A DNA stretch of 64,000 nucleotides from Actinopolymorpha cephalotaxi (GTDB lineage: Bacteria; Actinomycetota; Actinomycetes; Propionibacteriales; Actinopolymorphaceae), in contig NZ_JACBZA010000001.1 of assembly GCF_013408535.1 (NCBI RefSeq), forward strand, positions 2,254,850 to 2,318,849. Direction: 5' to 3'. Every line of letters begins with the position of its first letter. The first letter of the stretch is position 1. The notes below the pieces were generated by a model. The model saw only the letters and a list, made by a program, of their open reading frames with translations. It ran no database searches and was not told the DNA's origin. The translations under genes were made by a program, and so were the position numbers. Below, piece by piece: positions 8,173 through 16,258 of the stretch.

Positions 8173-10168
8173 CGGCGCCTCCCGTCGGTGCGCCGGGCTG
8201 ATCGGCATGGTCGGCATGGTCGGCTGGGTCGGTGTGGTCGGCGAACCGCTCGGCCTGGAGGCGGAACATCCGCGCGTACCTGCCCCCCGCGGCCAGCAAC
8301 GTGTCGGGGTCGCCGTCCTCGGCCACCTTGCCGTCGGACAGGACGACGATCCGGTCCACGTGCCGGACGCTGGCCAGCCGATGGGTGACCAGAATCGTCG
8401 TGGTGTCCCGGGTGAGGGCCAGGAAGCGGTCGAAGAGCTCGGTCTCCGCACGGACGTCGAGGTTGGCGGTCGGTTCGTCCAGGATCAGCAGGCCGGCCCC
8501 GCCGCGCACCGCGACGAGCGCGCGGGCCAGCGCGACCTTCTGCCACTGCCCGCCGGACAGGTCGACACCGCCGTCGTAGCCGCGCGCCAGGATGGTGTCC
8601 CATCCCGCCGGCAGGTCGGTGAGGAGGCTCGTCCCGCCCGCGTCGCGGAGCGCCTCGCCGAGCGCCCGTTCGTCGTGCAGCAGCGGGAGACTGCCCAGGC
8701 CCACGTTGTCCCGCAGCGACAGCTCGTACCGCAGGAAGTCCTGGAAGACCACCGCCACCCGGCCCGGCGCGCCGTGGGTAGGCCCGTCGGTCCGGGATGC
8801 CCGCGGGTCGGCGCCGTCCAGCCGAACGCTGCCGCCGCTGGGTGGATACAGCCCGCAGACCAGCTTCGTCAACGTCGTCTTGCCCGCGCCGTTCGCGCCC
8901 ACGACGGCCACCGACTGGCCGGGCGGGATCCGCAGGTCGAGGCGCCGCACCACCGGCGCGGGACGGCCGGGATAGCGGAAGGACACGTCGGTCAGGCGTA
9001 CCTCCACCGGCGCCGGTCCGGACGCCGGCCCGCGCGGAACCACCGTCACCGCCGGGCGTGCGGCGGGCGGCGGGCCGCAAGAGGGTGCTGCGGGCGGGGG
9101 GCCCAGGCGTTCGGACAGGTCGAGGGCCTGCCGGGCCAGCGCCGTCGCCCGGGCGACCCGCCACTGCGGCGGGCCGAGGAAGCCGAGCTCGCCGACCCCG
9201 ATCACCGACAACCCGTAGACGGTGAGCGCCCCGGCGCCGAGCTCACCCCGGCCGGTGCGCTGCACCAGTGCCGCGAGCACCACGCCGTGGCAGGCCAGCA
9301 GCGCGGCGGTGCCGGCGACGAGTGACCACGCGTTGGTACGCCGGGCCCGCCAGACCACCTCCATCGCCGCCCGCCAGGTGCGGGTGTACTCCTCGCCGAG
9401 CCAGCCGGCCAGGCCGAACACGCGGATCTCCTTCGCTGCCGGGGCGTCGACCAGCAGGCCGCGCAGGTAGTCGGCCCGCCGCAGCGCTCCGCCGCTGTCC
9501 TCGCGTACGGCGGTGAACCCGCGGCGCATCCAGCGATGGGACGCCACGTTGGTGACAGACCAGCCGGCCACCAGCACCACCGGCGCCCACCAGGCGAAGG
9601 TGGCGAGGATTCCGGCCGCGCACAGCCCCGCCGTGCGCATGGTGAGCAGCATCCGCACCGACCAGGCGGTCTGCAGGTGCAGGTCGGAACGCTCGAACTC
9701 CTCGACCGCGGCGAGGTCGGCGGTCACCGTGGGGTCGGCCAGCCGGGTCAGGTCGCCGGTGCCGAGCGCGGCTCGCCCGACGGTGGCGGCGAGGGCCTGG
9801 GTGAGCCTGGTGTTCATCAGCTCGCACAACAGCCGGGAACCGGCCAGGCCCACACCGCCGGCGAGGAAACCGAGCGACACCAGCGCCAGCCAGGTGAGCG
9901 CCTGCCGGCCTGCCGGGGACGCCGGGCCGTGGCCGACCGCGCCGGGGACGGAGCCGACGAACGCGCCGCTCGCCACCGCCGTGGCGTTCGGCGCCAGACC
10001 GAGGACGACGGTCAGCAGGGCCAGCCAGAGCGTGAGCCGGCGGTCCGCCCGCCAGAACAGGATGGCCAGCGCGCCCGCGTTCCGCAGCGGCGTTCGCACG
10101 CGCTCGAAGGCTCGCTCACGAACCCGTCCGAACTCAGGTCGACGTAATCGCGAAAGTGATCGTGCCAA
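8165..10168 (-). CDS. ABC exporter half-transporter (membrane + ATPase), first of pair
   Basis: A 667-residue ABC protein with hydrophobic helices over about 45-330, then a linker and an ATPase with Walker A GANGAGKTT (424-432), a canonical LSGGQ signature (537-541) and Walker B LLILDE (560-565). It forms a pair with the overlapping downstream gene. One subunit has the canonical signature and the other a changed one, as in asymmetric heterodimeric exporters. The C-terminus ends in an imperfect repeat rich in His, Asp and Ala (DHTDPADHADHADQ), encoded by near-tandem DNA. The start is TTG at 10168, preceded by GGAG at 8 nt; a GTG at 10099 is an alternative. The substrate is unknown. Confidence 0.88.
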   Translation of the reverse strand: MARSLSRLRRPEFGRVRERAFERVRTPLRNAGALAILFWRADRRLTLWLALLTVVLGLAPNATAVASGAFVGSVPGAVGHGPASPAGRQALTWLALVSLGFLAGGVGLAGSRLLCELMNTRLTQALAATVGRAALGTGDLTRLADPTVTADLAAVEEFERSDLHLQTAWSVRMLLTMRTAGLCAAGILATFAWWAPVVLVAGWSVTNVASHRWMRRGFTAVREDSGGALRRADYLRGLLVDAPAAKEIRVFGLAGWLGEEYTRTWRAAMEVVWRARRTNAWSLVAGTAALLACHGVVLAALVQRTGRGELGAGALTVYGLSVIGVGELGFLGPPQWRVARATALARQALDLSERLGPPPAAPSCGPPPAARPAVTVVPRGPASGPAPVEVRLTDVSFRYPGRPAPVVRRLDLRIPPGQSVAVVGANGAGKTTLTKLVCGLYPPSGGSVRLDGADPRASRTDGPTHGAPGRVAVVFQDFLRYELSLRDNVGLGSLPLLHDERALGEALRDAGGTSLLTDLPAGWDTILARGYDGGVDLSGGQWQKVALARALVAVRGGAGLLILDEPTANLDVRAETELFDRFLALTRDTTTILVTHRLASVRHVDRIVVLSDGKVAEDGDPDTLLAAGGRYARMFRLQAERFADHTDPADHADHADQPGAPTGGADA

Positions 10169-10442
10169 GCCGAAACTCTCCGTTTCGCTCGCCCGGTGCC
10201 GCGGGCAGATGCCCTGCGGGCGGTTCGAATCCCGAACCGGGGTTGAAGAAATCGGGTGCCGGACACGGACTGGCCAGATGGTGCCAATTCCTTCGTGCGA
10301 GGTGCACCCGGTGATGTGCTGCGGACTGGACTCGGCAAGCCCGGCGGAGTTCCGTAAGCCCGGTAAGCCTGGCAGGCCGATCAGGTCCGGCCCGTTCGTT
10401 CACGACGGCATCGCGCAGGAAAGCCGCAGACTGGAGCCGCCG

Positions 10443-10517
10443 ATGTGCAGCATGGCAGACAAACCGAAGCCGGACCAGCCCTTCGCGGCCGTGACGTGTC
10501 CGGGTCCGGCGTCGTGA
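10443..10517 (+). CDS. Possible 24-codon ORF coupled to the CoA-transferase gene
   Basis: ATG at 10443 has GGAG 6 nt upstream and reads MCSMADKPKPDQPFAAVTCP plus four more residues. Its TGA (10515-10517) overlaps the GTG start of the CoA-transferase as GTGA. The main gene has no ribosome binding site of its own at that GTG, so reinitiation from this mini-ORF would explain its translation. The alternative is that the same GGAG drives GTG at 10445 and extends the CoA-transferase by 23 residues. Confidence 0.35.
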   Translation: MCSMADKPKPDQPFAAVTCPGPAS

Positions 10518-11701
10518 GCGGCCCGCTCGACGGAGTGCTGGTCGTCGACCTGTCCCGGGCACTGGCCGGTCCGCACGCGGCGATGATGCTGGGCGACCTC
10601 GGTGCGCGGGTCGTCAAGGTCGAGCACCCCGACGGCGGCGACGACTCACGCGGGTGGGGGCCGCCGTTCGTGGGTCCGCCCGGCGCGGCCGAGGCGACGT
10701 ACTTCCTGTCCTGCAACCGCAACAAGGAGTCCGTCGTCCTCGATCTGAAGTCCGAGGAAGGCCGGCGCGACCTGGGCCGGCTGCTCGCCCGCGCCGACGT
10801 CCTGGTGGAGAACTTCCGTCCCGGCGTGCTGGACCGGCTCGGCTTCTCCGTCGAGGAGGTCACCGCCGCCAACCCGCGGCTGGTGGTGCTGTCCATCACC
10901 GGGTTCGGCCACGACGGTCCCGAGGGTCAGCGCGCGGGCTATGACCAGATCGCGCAGGGCGAGGCCGGTCTGATGTCGGTGACCGGCACCGGCCCGGGCG
11001 AGCCGGTGCGGGTCGGCGTACCGATCGCGGACCTGCTGGCCGGGATGTACGGCGCGTACGGCGTCGTCGCCGCCCTGCACGAACGCCACACGACCGGACG
11101 CGGCCGCGTCGTGCGCACCTCGCTGCTGGCCGCGGTGGTCGGCGTGCACGCCTACCAGGGAACGCGCTACACCGTCGCCGGCGAGGTGCCGCGCGCGCAG
11201 GGCAACCACCATCCCTCGATCTGCCCGTACGGCCTCTTCCACTGCGCCGACGGGCTCGTGCAGATCTCGGTCGGCAGCGAGCATCTGTGGCGGCGGTTCG
11301 CGTCGGGGTTCGGCCTGCCGGTGGACGCGCCCGGGTTCGCCACCAACGCCGACCGCGTGGGTGCGATGGACCGGGTGGTCGCCGCGGTGGAGGCGGCGTT
11401 CGCGTCCTGGCCGATGGCCCGGTTGCTGCCGCGGCTGGCCGAGGTCGGCGTACCGGCCGGTGAGGTGAAGACGCTCGACCAGGTGTACCAGTGGGAGCAG
11501 ACCCGGTCCCAGGGGCTGGTGATCGAGGTCGACCACGCCACGCTGGGGCCGATCAACCTGCCGGGCCCGCCGATCCGGCTGGACGACGACCCGCGGGCTG
11601 GCGGGCGGCACACCCATCTGGCGCCGCCGACGCTCGGGCAGCACACCGCCGACGTCCTCGCCTGGCTGGACGAACTCGACCGCGATCCTGATCAGACCTA
11701 G
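10514..11701 (+). CDS. Family III CoA-transferase (CaiB/BaiF type)
   Basis: A 395-residue enzyme that moves CoA between carboxylic acids. It starts directly with the family N-terminus (GPLDGVLVVDLSRALAGP), followed by LGARVVKVEHPDGGDDSR and the catalytic Asp region VRVGVPIADLLAGMYGAYG with D173 as likely nucleophile, then GNHHPSICPYGLF. Length is normal. The start GTG at 10514 is chosen by family comparison. The specific acid pair is unknown, and no catabolic neighbours help. Its TAG stop shares bases with the stop of the convergent kinase gene (CTAG at 11698-11701). A 274-nt gap upstream (10169-10442) holds the divergent promoters and short AAGCCCGG-type repeats near 10338-10376, and no other gene. 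Confidence 0.87.
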   Translation: MSGPLDGVLVVDLSRALAGPHAAMMLGDLGARVVKVEHPDGGDDSRGWGPPFVGPPGAAEATYFLSCNRNKESVVLDLKSEEGRRDLGRLLARADVLVENFRPGVLDRLGFSVEEVTAANPRLVVLSITGFGHDGPEGQRAGYDQIAQGEAGLMSVTGTGPGEPVRVGVPIADLLAGMYGAYGVVAALHERHTTGRGRVVRTSLLAAVVGVHAYQGTRYTVAGEVPRAQGNHHPSICPYGLFHCADGLVQISVGSEHLWRRFASGFGLPVDAPGFATNADRVGAMDRVVAAVEAAFASWPMARLLPRLAEVGVPAGEVKTLDQVYQWEQTRSQGLVIEVDHATLGPINLPGPPIRLDDDPRAGGRHTHLAPPTLGQHTADVLAWLDELDRDPDQT

Positions 11702-12294
11702 GGCAGGTCCTGGGCGCCGGACACGCCGTCGATGCGGAGGTCGGCACGTCGCCGGGTGTCCTCCGCGGCGAAGTGGTCCCGCTCGGCCTTCGCCCACGCG
11801 TCCCAGTACGGCTCGAACGCCCCGCCGTCGCGGGCGGCGGCCCGGGTGCGACGAACGTCCTCGGGCGCCTCCACCCACAGCTTCGAGGTGGCCAGGCCCT
11901 CCACCACCCGGCTCGCCGAGCCGACCCCCTCGACCACGAGCGCGGGGCGGAGCGGGACCTCGTGCCATTCGGCGTACTCACCGCGCGGCCAGTCGTAGCG
12001 GCGGTATCGTCCCGGCCGTCCGGCGCGCAGCGGTTCCAGCAGCCACGTACGCAACCGGCCGGCCACCGTGGGCAGGCCGTCCCATCCCTCGTACAGGTCG
12101 TCCATGTGCACGGTCGGCACGTCGCCCAGCGCCGCCGCCAGCCGGGCGGCCAGGGTCGTCTTGCCCGAACACGCCGGGCCGTCGACACACACCAGCCGCA
12201 CCGGCCCCAGCCGTGGCGGCGCGGCGAGCACCTGCGCGGCGAGGGCGTGCAGCCGCGGTGGCGCGGGTCGCAGCGGGGGAGAGGAGGGCGGCAC
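11698..12294 (-). CDS. Small P-loop kinase, uridine/(d)AMP-kinase-like
   Basis: A 198-residue protein with Walker A in CVDGPACSGKTT (about 37-47), then VPTVHMDDLYEGWDG, which matches the DD/DLY region of uridine kinase-like proteins, a RYDW motif and an AAEDTRRRAD tail. It most likely phosphorylates a nucleoside or another small substrate, unspecified. The GTG start at 12294 has no ribosome binding site, so translation could be leaderless. It converges on the CoA-transferase gene with overlapping stop codons and is divergent from the esterase gene. Confidence 0.75.
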   Translation of the reverse strand: MPPSSPPLRPAPPRLHALAAQVLAAPPRLGPVRLVCVDGPACSGKTTLAARLAAALGDVPTVHMDDLYEGWDGLPTVAGRLRTWLLEPLRAGRPGRYRRYDWPRGEYAEWHEVPLRPALVVEGVGSASRVVEGLATSKLWVEAPEDVRRTRAAARDGGAFEPYWDAWAKAERDHFAAEDTRRRADLRIDGVSGAQDLP

Positions 12295-12345
12295 GCGAGC
12301 AGCGTAGGGCTTTCGGGAATGCCCGCTTCGTACGGCCACAGCCGT

Positions 12346-12351
12346 TAGGGT
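12346..12351 (+). promoter_or_regulatory. -10 box of the esterase gene (leaderless)
   Basis: TAGGGT ends 6 nt before the ATG at 12358 with no ribosome binding site between, the pattern of a leaderless actinobacterial transcript. Confidence 0.5.
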
Positions 12352-12357
12352 CGCGCC

Positions 12358-13293
12358 ATGCCGAGTCGCCGACGCGTACGCCTGGCCGCCCTCGTGTCCA
12401 GCGTTCTCACGCTGGCGACGGCCCTCGGAAGTTGTGCCGGTCCCGCCGACGGCGACCGGACCGCCGAGGCCAGGGTGGGCACACCGACCCCGGGCGCGAC
12501 CCCGGCGTCGCCGGCCACGTCCGGTCCGCCGGTTGCCCGGCACGCGAGTGCGCCTCCCGCAGAGGTCCGGCTCGCTGGCGGCCGCACGTACGTCCTGCCC
12601 ACGCCGGCGCGAGTTCGCCCGGGCGCCCGTCGCCCGCTGCTGCTCGTCCTGCACTCCTTCGGCGGCACCTGGAGGCGGATGGAGCACATCGGGCAGTTCC
12701 AGCGGCGCGCCGCCCGGCGCGGCTACGTGGTGGCGTACGGCATCGGCGCCCAGCGCTCCTGGGACGCCGACGGCTGCTGCGGGTGGAGCAACGCCCACCA
12801 CGCGAAGGACGTGGAGTACCTCGCCGACGTGGTGACCGACGTCCGCCGCCGGGTGCCGGGGATCGACCCCCGTCGCGTCTACCTCACGGGGTTCTCCAAC
12901 GGCGCGATGATGACGCTGCGCGCCCTGTGCGAGCGGCCGCACCTGTTCGCCGCTGGGGTCGGTGTGGCCGGTGCGCTGGTCGGCAGGTGCAGGGGTGGCG
13001 CGCCCATCCACTACCTGGAGATCCACGGCACCTCCGACGCGGTAGTCCCGTACGCCGGCGGCCGGATCGACTGGCTGCACGCGACCTTTCCGCCCGTTTC
13101 GGACCTTCCCGGCACGATCGCGTCCCGGGCGCCCGGCTCGGTGGTCGCGATCCGTACCCACCCCTGCGGCCACGTGTGGCCGGTGGGCGGGCGGTGCCGG
13201 CTGGACGCCGCCACCATCGGGTGGGAGTTCCTCCGGCGGTACGCCCTGCCGTCGCCCGCTCACCACGTGTCCGGGATGGCCCGAGGCGGCTAG
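12358..13293 (+). CDS. Secreted esterase lipoprotein, LpqC / PHB-depolymerase-like
   Basis: A 311-residue exported protein. A basic start and hydrophobic core (1-25) lead to a lipobox-like L-G-S-C with Cys26 as lipid anchor. A Pro/Thr/Ser/Ala-rich linker follows, and an alpha/beta-hydrolase domain from about 65. The triad is readable: S180 in YLTGFSNGAMM, D227 in IHGTSDAVVPY, and H272 in PCGHVWP. The segment LHSFGGTW supplies the oxyanion hole and DADGCCGWSN is typical of feruloyl-esterase/PHB-depolymerase-like proteins. It probably acts on esters at the cell surface; the natural substrate is unknown. It is monocistronic and leaderless. Confidence 0.82.
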   Translation: MPSRRRVRLAALVSSVLTLATALGSCAGPADGDRTAEARVGTPTPGATPASPATSGPPVARHASAPPAEVRLAGGRTYVLPTPARVRPGARRPLLLVLHSFGGTWRRMEHIGQFQRRAARRGYVVAYGIGAQRSWDADGCCGWSNAHHAKDVEYLADVVTDVRRRVPGIDPRRVYLTGFSNGAMMTLRALCERPHLFAAGVGVAGALVGRCRGGAPIHYLEIHGTSDAVVPYAGGRIDWLHATFPPVSDLPGTIASRAPGSVVAIRTHPCGHVWPVGGRCRLDAATIGWEFLRRYALPSPAHHVSGMARGG

Positions 13294-13301
13294 GGTCTGG
13301 G

Positions 13302-13680
13302 GTGGCCGATCGGGGGATGCCGCGGCGACGAGGCCGGGACCAGGCGGTGGGCGGCTCGCCCGCGAGCCTGGTAAGGTTGCCGATGGCCGACCCGGTAGGT
13401 GGGACTCTCACCGGTCCGGGTCACAAGCGGAGGTCCATCTCCCACCCGCATCGATCGTCAGGTCGTCGGGTTCCGGCCGGTCGCCGAAGGCACCGATCTC
13501 CGGATCGTCCTCGGCGTCCAGCGTGACGTATCCGCATCGCGCGGGTGAGGTCGCGTACCGGATTCGATGGCTTCCGCGAGTGGTAGACGCGGGAGCCTTT
13601 TTCGCGTCCGCGGCCACCGTGGAGGCCCCGCATCCGGCGGTGCCCGACGAAGAAGTCGCACCACACCACAGGAGGGTCCC
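13302..13680 (+). promoter_or_regulatory. Long structured leader of infC
   Basis: 379 nt without a convincing gene precede infC. A -10 box (TAAGGT, 13372-13377) would start RNA near 13383. The leader contains GGTGGGA...TCCCACC pairing (about 13395-13444) and a strong composite hairpin at 13574-13613 (CCGCG and GACGCG pairing with CGCGTC and CGCGG) with TTTTT in the loop. A competing GTGG/CCAC pairing overlaps it. An open frame runs 13302-13526 (74 codons from GTG, or 48 from ATG at 13383, which would be leaderless). Its arginine-rich product looks like nothing I know, and it may be a leader peptide or chance. Attenuation or protein-binding control of the infC-rpmI-rplT operon is a reasonable inference. 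Confidence 0.5.
13372..13377 (+). promoter_or_regulatory. -10 box of the infC-rpmI-rplT operon
   Basis: TAAGGT, the same hexamer as in rrn promoter P2, gives a start near 13383 and a leader of about 300 nt before infC. No clear -35 box is seen. Confidence 0.4.
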
Positions 13681-14328
13681 ATCGCCACAGAGCTTCGCAT
13701 CAACGAGCGGATCAGGGTTCCCGAGGTCCGGCTCGTAGGGCCGAACGGCGAGCAGGTCGGCATCGTGCGCATCGAGGATGCGCTGCGGCTGGCTCAGGAA
13801 GCCGACCTCGATTTGGTCGAGGTCGCCCCGACAGCCCGGCCGCCGGTCTGCAAGCTGATGGATTTTGGGAAGTTCAAGTACGAGACCGCCCAGAAGGCCC
13901 GCGAGTCGCGACGCAACCAGGCCCAGACGGTCATCAAGGAAATGAAGCTCCGGCCGAAGATCGACCCGCACGACTACGACACCAAGAAGGGTCACGTCGT
14001 CCGGTTCCTCCGGCAGGGAGACAAGGTCAAGATCACCATCATGTTCCGTGGGCGCGAGCAGTCGCGTCCGGAGCTGGGCTTCCGGCTGCTGCAGCGGCTC
14101 GCCGACGACATCGCGGACCTCGGGTTCGTGGAGTCCTCGCCGCGCCAGGACGGCCGCAACATGATCATGGTCGTGACTCCCCACAAGCGAAAGTCCGAGG
14201 CGCGCGCCGACGTCGAGGCCGACAAGGCCAAGCGTGCCGCCGAGCGGGAGGCCGATCGGGAAGCCGAGCGGGCCGACCGCATCCAGCCCGCCGCGGCCGC
14301 CGGCCAGGCTCCCGGCAGCGAGGGCTGA
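13681..14328 (+). CDS. infC: Translation initiation factor IF-3, AUC start
   Basis: A 215-residue IF-3. It binds the 30S subunit, proofreads start codons and prevents premature 50S joining. The N-domain begins with [20 protein letters not shown] and includes the [11 protein letters not shown] motif. The C-domain runs from about residue 85 ([20 protein letters not shown]) to about 170, followed by a charged Ala/Arg/Glu tail. The frame has no ATG, GTG or TTG at the right place. An ideal ribosome binding site, AGGAGG at 13670-13675, is followed after 5 nt by ATC. In E. coli infC starts with AUU, and IF-3 represses its own non-canonical start; the ATC here implies the same feedback. Rpl genes follow. 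Confidence 0.95.
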   Translation: MATELRINERIRVPEVRLVGPNGEQVGIVRIEDALRLAQEADLDLVEVAPTARPPVCKLMDFGKFKYETAQKARESRRNQAQTVIKEMKLRPKIDPHDYDTKKGHVVRFLRQGDKVKITIMFRGREQSRPELGFRLLQRLADDIADLGFVESSPRQDGRNMIMVVTPHKRKSEARADVEADKAKRAAEREADREAERADRIQPAAAAGQAPGSEG

Positions 14329-14347
14329 CACGGACAGTTCGGGCGCT

Positions 14348-14487
14348 CCGGACGGGCAACCGTCCGGGCGGTCGGTCTGACGTGACCGACGCGCGGCACC
14401 GCATGACAGACTGCGGCGCCGCGCGTGTCAACACCGGTGCTGACCCGTCGCGGGGCAGCACCAAGACAGCTGTCAGGTGTGCACCTG
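14348..14487 (+). promoter_or_regulatory. Cluster of RNA hairpins between infC and rpmI
   Basis: Four inverted repeats sit in the 191-nt gap: CCGGACGG/CCGTCCGG closed by a GCAA tetraloop (14348-14367); ACGCGCGGC/GCCGCGCGT (14389-14426); GTCA...TGAC around CACCGGTG (about 14427-14444); and CAGGTGTGCACCTG (14474-14487). The last ends 32 nt before the rpmI ATG. In E. coli and Bacillus, L20 controls this operon by binding structured RNA before rpmI or infC. This cluster is a candidate for an actinobacterial counterpart, or for a processing/partial-termination site. Confidence 0.45.
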
Positions 14488-14519
14488 GTGCCCCTGCACC
14501 GTCGAACCAAGGGACGACT

Positions 14520-14714
14520 ATGCCGAAGATGAAGACCCACAGCGGGGCCAAGAAGCGCTTCCGCGTCACCGGGTCCGGGAAGCTGATCCACAAGAAGGCG
14601 AACCGCGGTCACATCATGGAGAAGAAGAACTCCAAGCGTGCCCGTCGCCTGGCCGCCCCGAGCGAGATCGCCCCGGCCGACACCAAGAAGGTCAAGCGGC
14701 TGCTCGGGCTCTGA
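14520..14714 (+). CDS. rpmI: 50S ribosomal protein L35
   Basis: A 64-residue, strongly basic protein starting [20 protein letters not shown], the standard L35 N-terminus, and ending [17 protein letters not shown] stretch precedes the ATG. It lies in the conserved order infC-rpmI-rplT, and the gaps on both sides (191 and 142 nt) are larger than expected for simple coupling. Confidence 0.97.
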   Translation: MPKMKTHSGAKKRFRVTGSGKLIHKKANRGHIMEKKNSKRARRLAAPSEIAPADTKKVKRLLGL

Positions 14715-14856
14715 GCCGGCCGTCCGAGTCATATCGGAGTCCGGCTCACCCGGTCCCACCGCACCACCACGGTCCGTACGCGGACCCGTCCCAGGTCCCG
14801 ATGTTTTTCCCCGCCCGGTCGTTCCGGAGCGGGCAGTCTGAGCAAGGAGTTCGCCA

Positions 14857-15234
14857 GTGGCACGCGTGAAGCGGGCGGTCAACGCCCACAAGAAGCGTCG
14901 CGAGGTCCTCGAGAAGGCCAAGGGGTACCGCGGCCAGCGATCGCGCCTCTACCGCAAGGCGAAGGAGCAGGTCACCCACTCGCTGGTCTACTCCTACCGC
15001 GACCGCCGCGCCCGCAAGGGTGACTTCCGCCGGCTGTGGATCACCCGGATCAACGCCGCGGCCCGCCAGAACGGCATCACCTACAACCGCCTGATCCAGG
15101 GCCTGAAGGCCGCCGGTGTCGAGGTCGACCGCAAGGTCCTCGCCGACCTGGCCGTCAACGACGCCCCCGCGTTCGCGACGCTGGTCGAGGTCGCCCGCAA
15201 GGCACTGCCGGCCGAGACCGAGGCCGCGGCCTGA
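14857..15234 (+). CDS. rplT: 50S ribosomal protein L20
   Basis: A 125-residue L20 ([20 protein letters not shown]... [13 protein letters not shown]), an early 23S-binding assembly protein that often regulates its own operon. The start is GTG at 14857 after CAAGGAG. It carries the usual long basic N-terminal helix and a globular C-terminal domain, with an Ala/Glu-rich end. Confidence 0.97.
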   Translation: MARVKRAVNAHKKRREVLEKAKGYRGQRSRLYRKAKEQVTHSLVYSYRDRRARKGDFRRLWITRINAAARQNGITYNRLIQGLKAAGVEVDRKVLADLAVNDAPAFATLVEVARKALPAETEAAA

Positions 15235-15302
15235 CGACGGCGAGGCAGTCGTCCACCGACCGCCGAACCGATCCTGTCACCACAGCCCACCCCACACCGA
15301 AC

Positions 15303-16181
15303 GTGTCGCTTTCCACCCGCCTGACGGGCCCCGAGCTCACCGACACCCGCTCCAGCCGGGTGACGGCGGCTCGGCGCCTGGTCAAGCGTGCCTTCCGGGC
15401 ACGCGGTCGCCAGTTCCTGGCGGAGGGACCGCAGGCGGTGACGGAGGCGCTGGCGCTGCCCGGTGTGGTCCAGGAGCTGTTCGCCACCTCACCGGCGGCC
15501 GAACGCAACCCCGACGTGGTGGCGGCCGCCGTCGCCCGCGAGGTGCCGATCCGGCTGGTGTCCGGTGAGGTGTTCGACTCGCTTGCGCAGACGGTCACCC
15601 CGCAGGGTGTGCTCGCGGTCTGCCGGTTCGTCGACGTGCCGTACGCCGAGGTGCTGGCGGCCCGGCCCCGGCTGGTCGCGATGCTGGCGCAGGTCCGTGA
15701 CCCTGGCAACGCCGGCACGGTCCTGCGCTGCGCGGACGCCGCGGGCGCGGACGCGGTGGTCCTGTCCGACGCGTCGGTGGACGTCTACAACCCCAAGTGC
15801 GTCCGCGCCTCCGCGGGCAGCCTGTTCCACCTGCCGGTCGCCGTGGGCGTGCCCGCGCCGGGCGGGGTGGACGGACTCCGCGAGGCCGGTGTCACGGTGC
15901 TGGCCGCCGACGGCGCCGGCGACATCGATCTCACCGAGGCGGGCGAGCGCGGGCTGTTGTCCGGGCCGACCGCCTGGATCTTCGGCAACGAGGCGTGGGG
16001 GCTGCCCACGGCCACCCGGGCGCTGGCCGACGCGGTGGTGCGGGTGCCGGTCTACGGCCGGGCCGAGAGCCTCAACCTCGCCACCGCCGCCGCCGTCTGC
16101 CTGTACGCGTCCGCCCAGGCGCAGCGGGCACCGGGCGGCTGCCGGTCCGGCGGGGGCAGCGACACCCAGGCCACTCCCTAG
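15303..16181 (+). CDS. SpoU/TrmH-family RNA 2'-O-methyltransferase
   Basis: A 292-residue SAM-dependent methyltransferase with a trefoil knot. The N-terminal substrate-binding part (1-100) includes [18 protein letters not shown]. The catalytic part has [19 protein letters not shown] (motif 1), [11 protein letters not shown] (motif 2) and [14 protein letters not shown] (motif 3). This architecture matches the TsnR/RlmB-like group usually found between rplT and pheS in actinomycetes, where an rRNA target is likely; the exact nucleotide is unknown. The GTG start at 15303 lacks a clear ribosome binding site. A C-terminal Gly/Ser tail is added. Confidence 0.9.
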   Translation: MSLSTRLTGPELTDTRSSRVTAARRLVKRAFRARGRQFLAEGPQAVTEALALPGVVQELFATSPAAERNPDVVAAAVAREVPIRLVSGEVFDSLAQTVTPQGVLAVCRFVDVPYAEVLAARPRLVAMLAQVRDPGNAGTVLRCADAAGADAVVLSDASVDVYNPKCVRASAGSLFHLPVAVGVPAPGGVDGLREAGVTVLAADGAGDIDLTEAGERGLLSGPTAWIFGNEAWGLPTATRALADAVVRVPVYGRAESLNLATAAAVCLYASAQAQRAPGGCRSGGGSDTQATP

Positions 16182-16184
16182 ACT
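16179..16184 (+). promoter_or_regulatory. Possible -10 box for pheST
   Basis: TAGACT overlaps the stop codon of the methyltransferase gene and would give a leader of about 65 nt before the pheS ATG at 16259. No strong -35 box is apparent. Confidence 0.3.
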
Positions 16185-16258
16185 TTCCGGGCGTACGGCC
16201 TGGTTGCCGGTCGTACCCCACTTCGGCGTACGACTGGATGAGGGGAACTCCGCGGAAG

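Noticed and set aside
10200-10260. A tRNA-like TTCGAATCCC segment.
   Set aside because: The flanking bases do not form a T stem, and no acceptor or anticodon arm is present.
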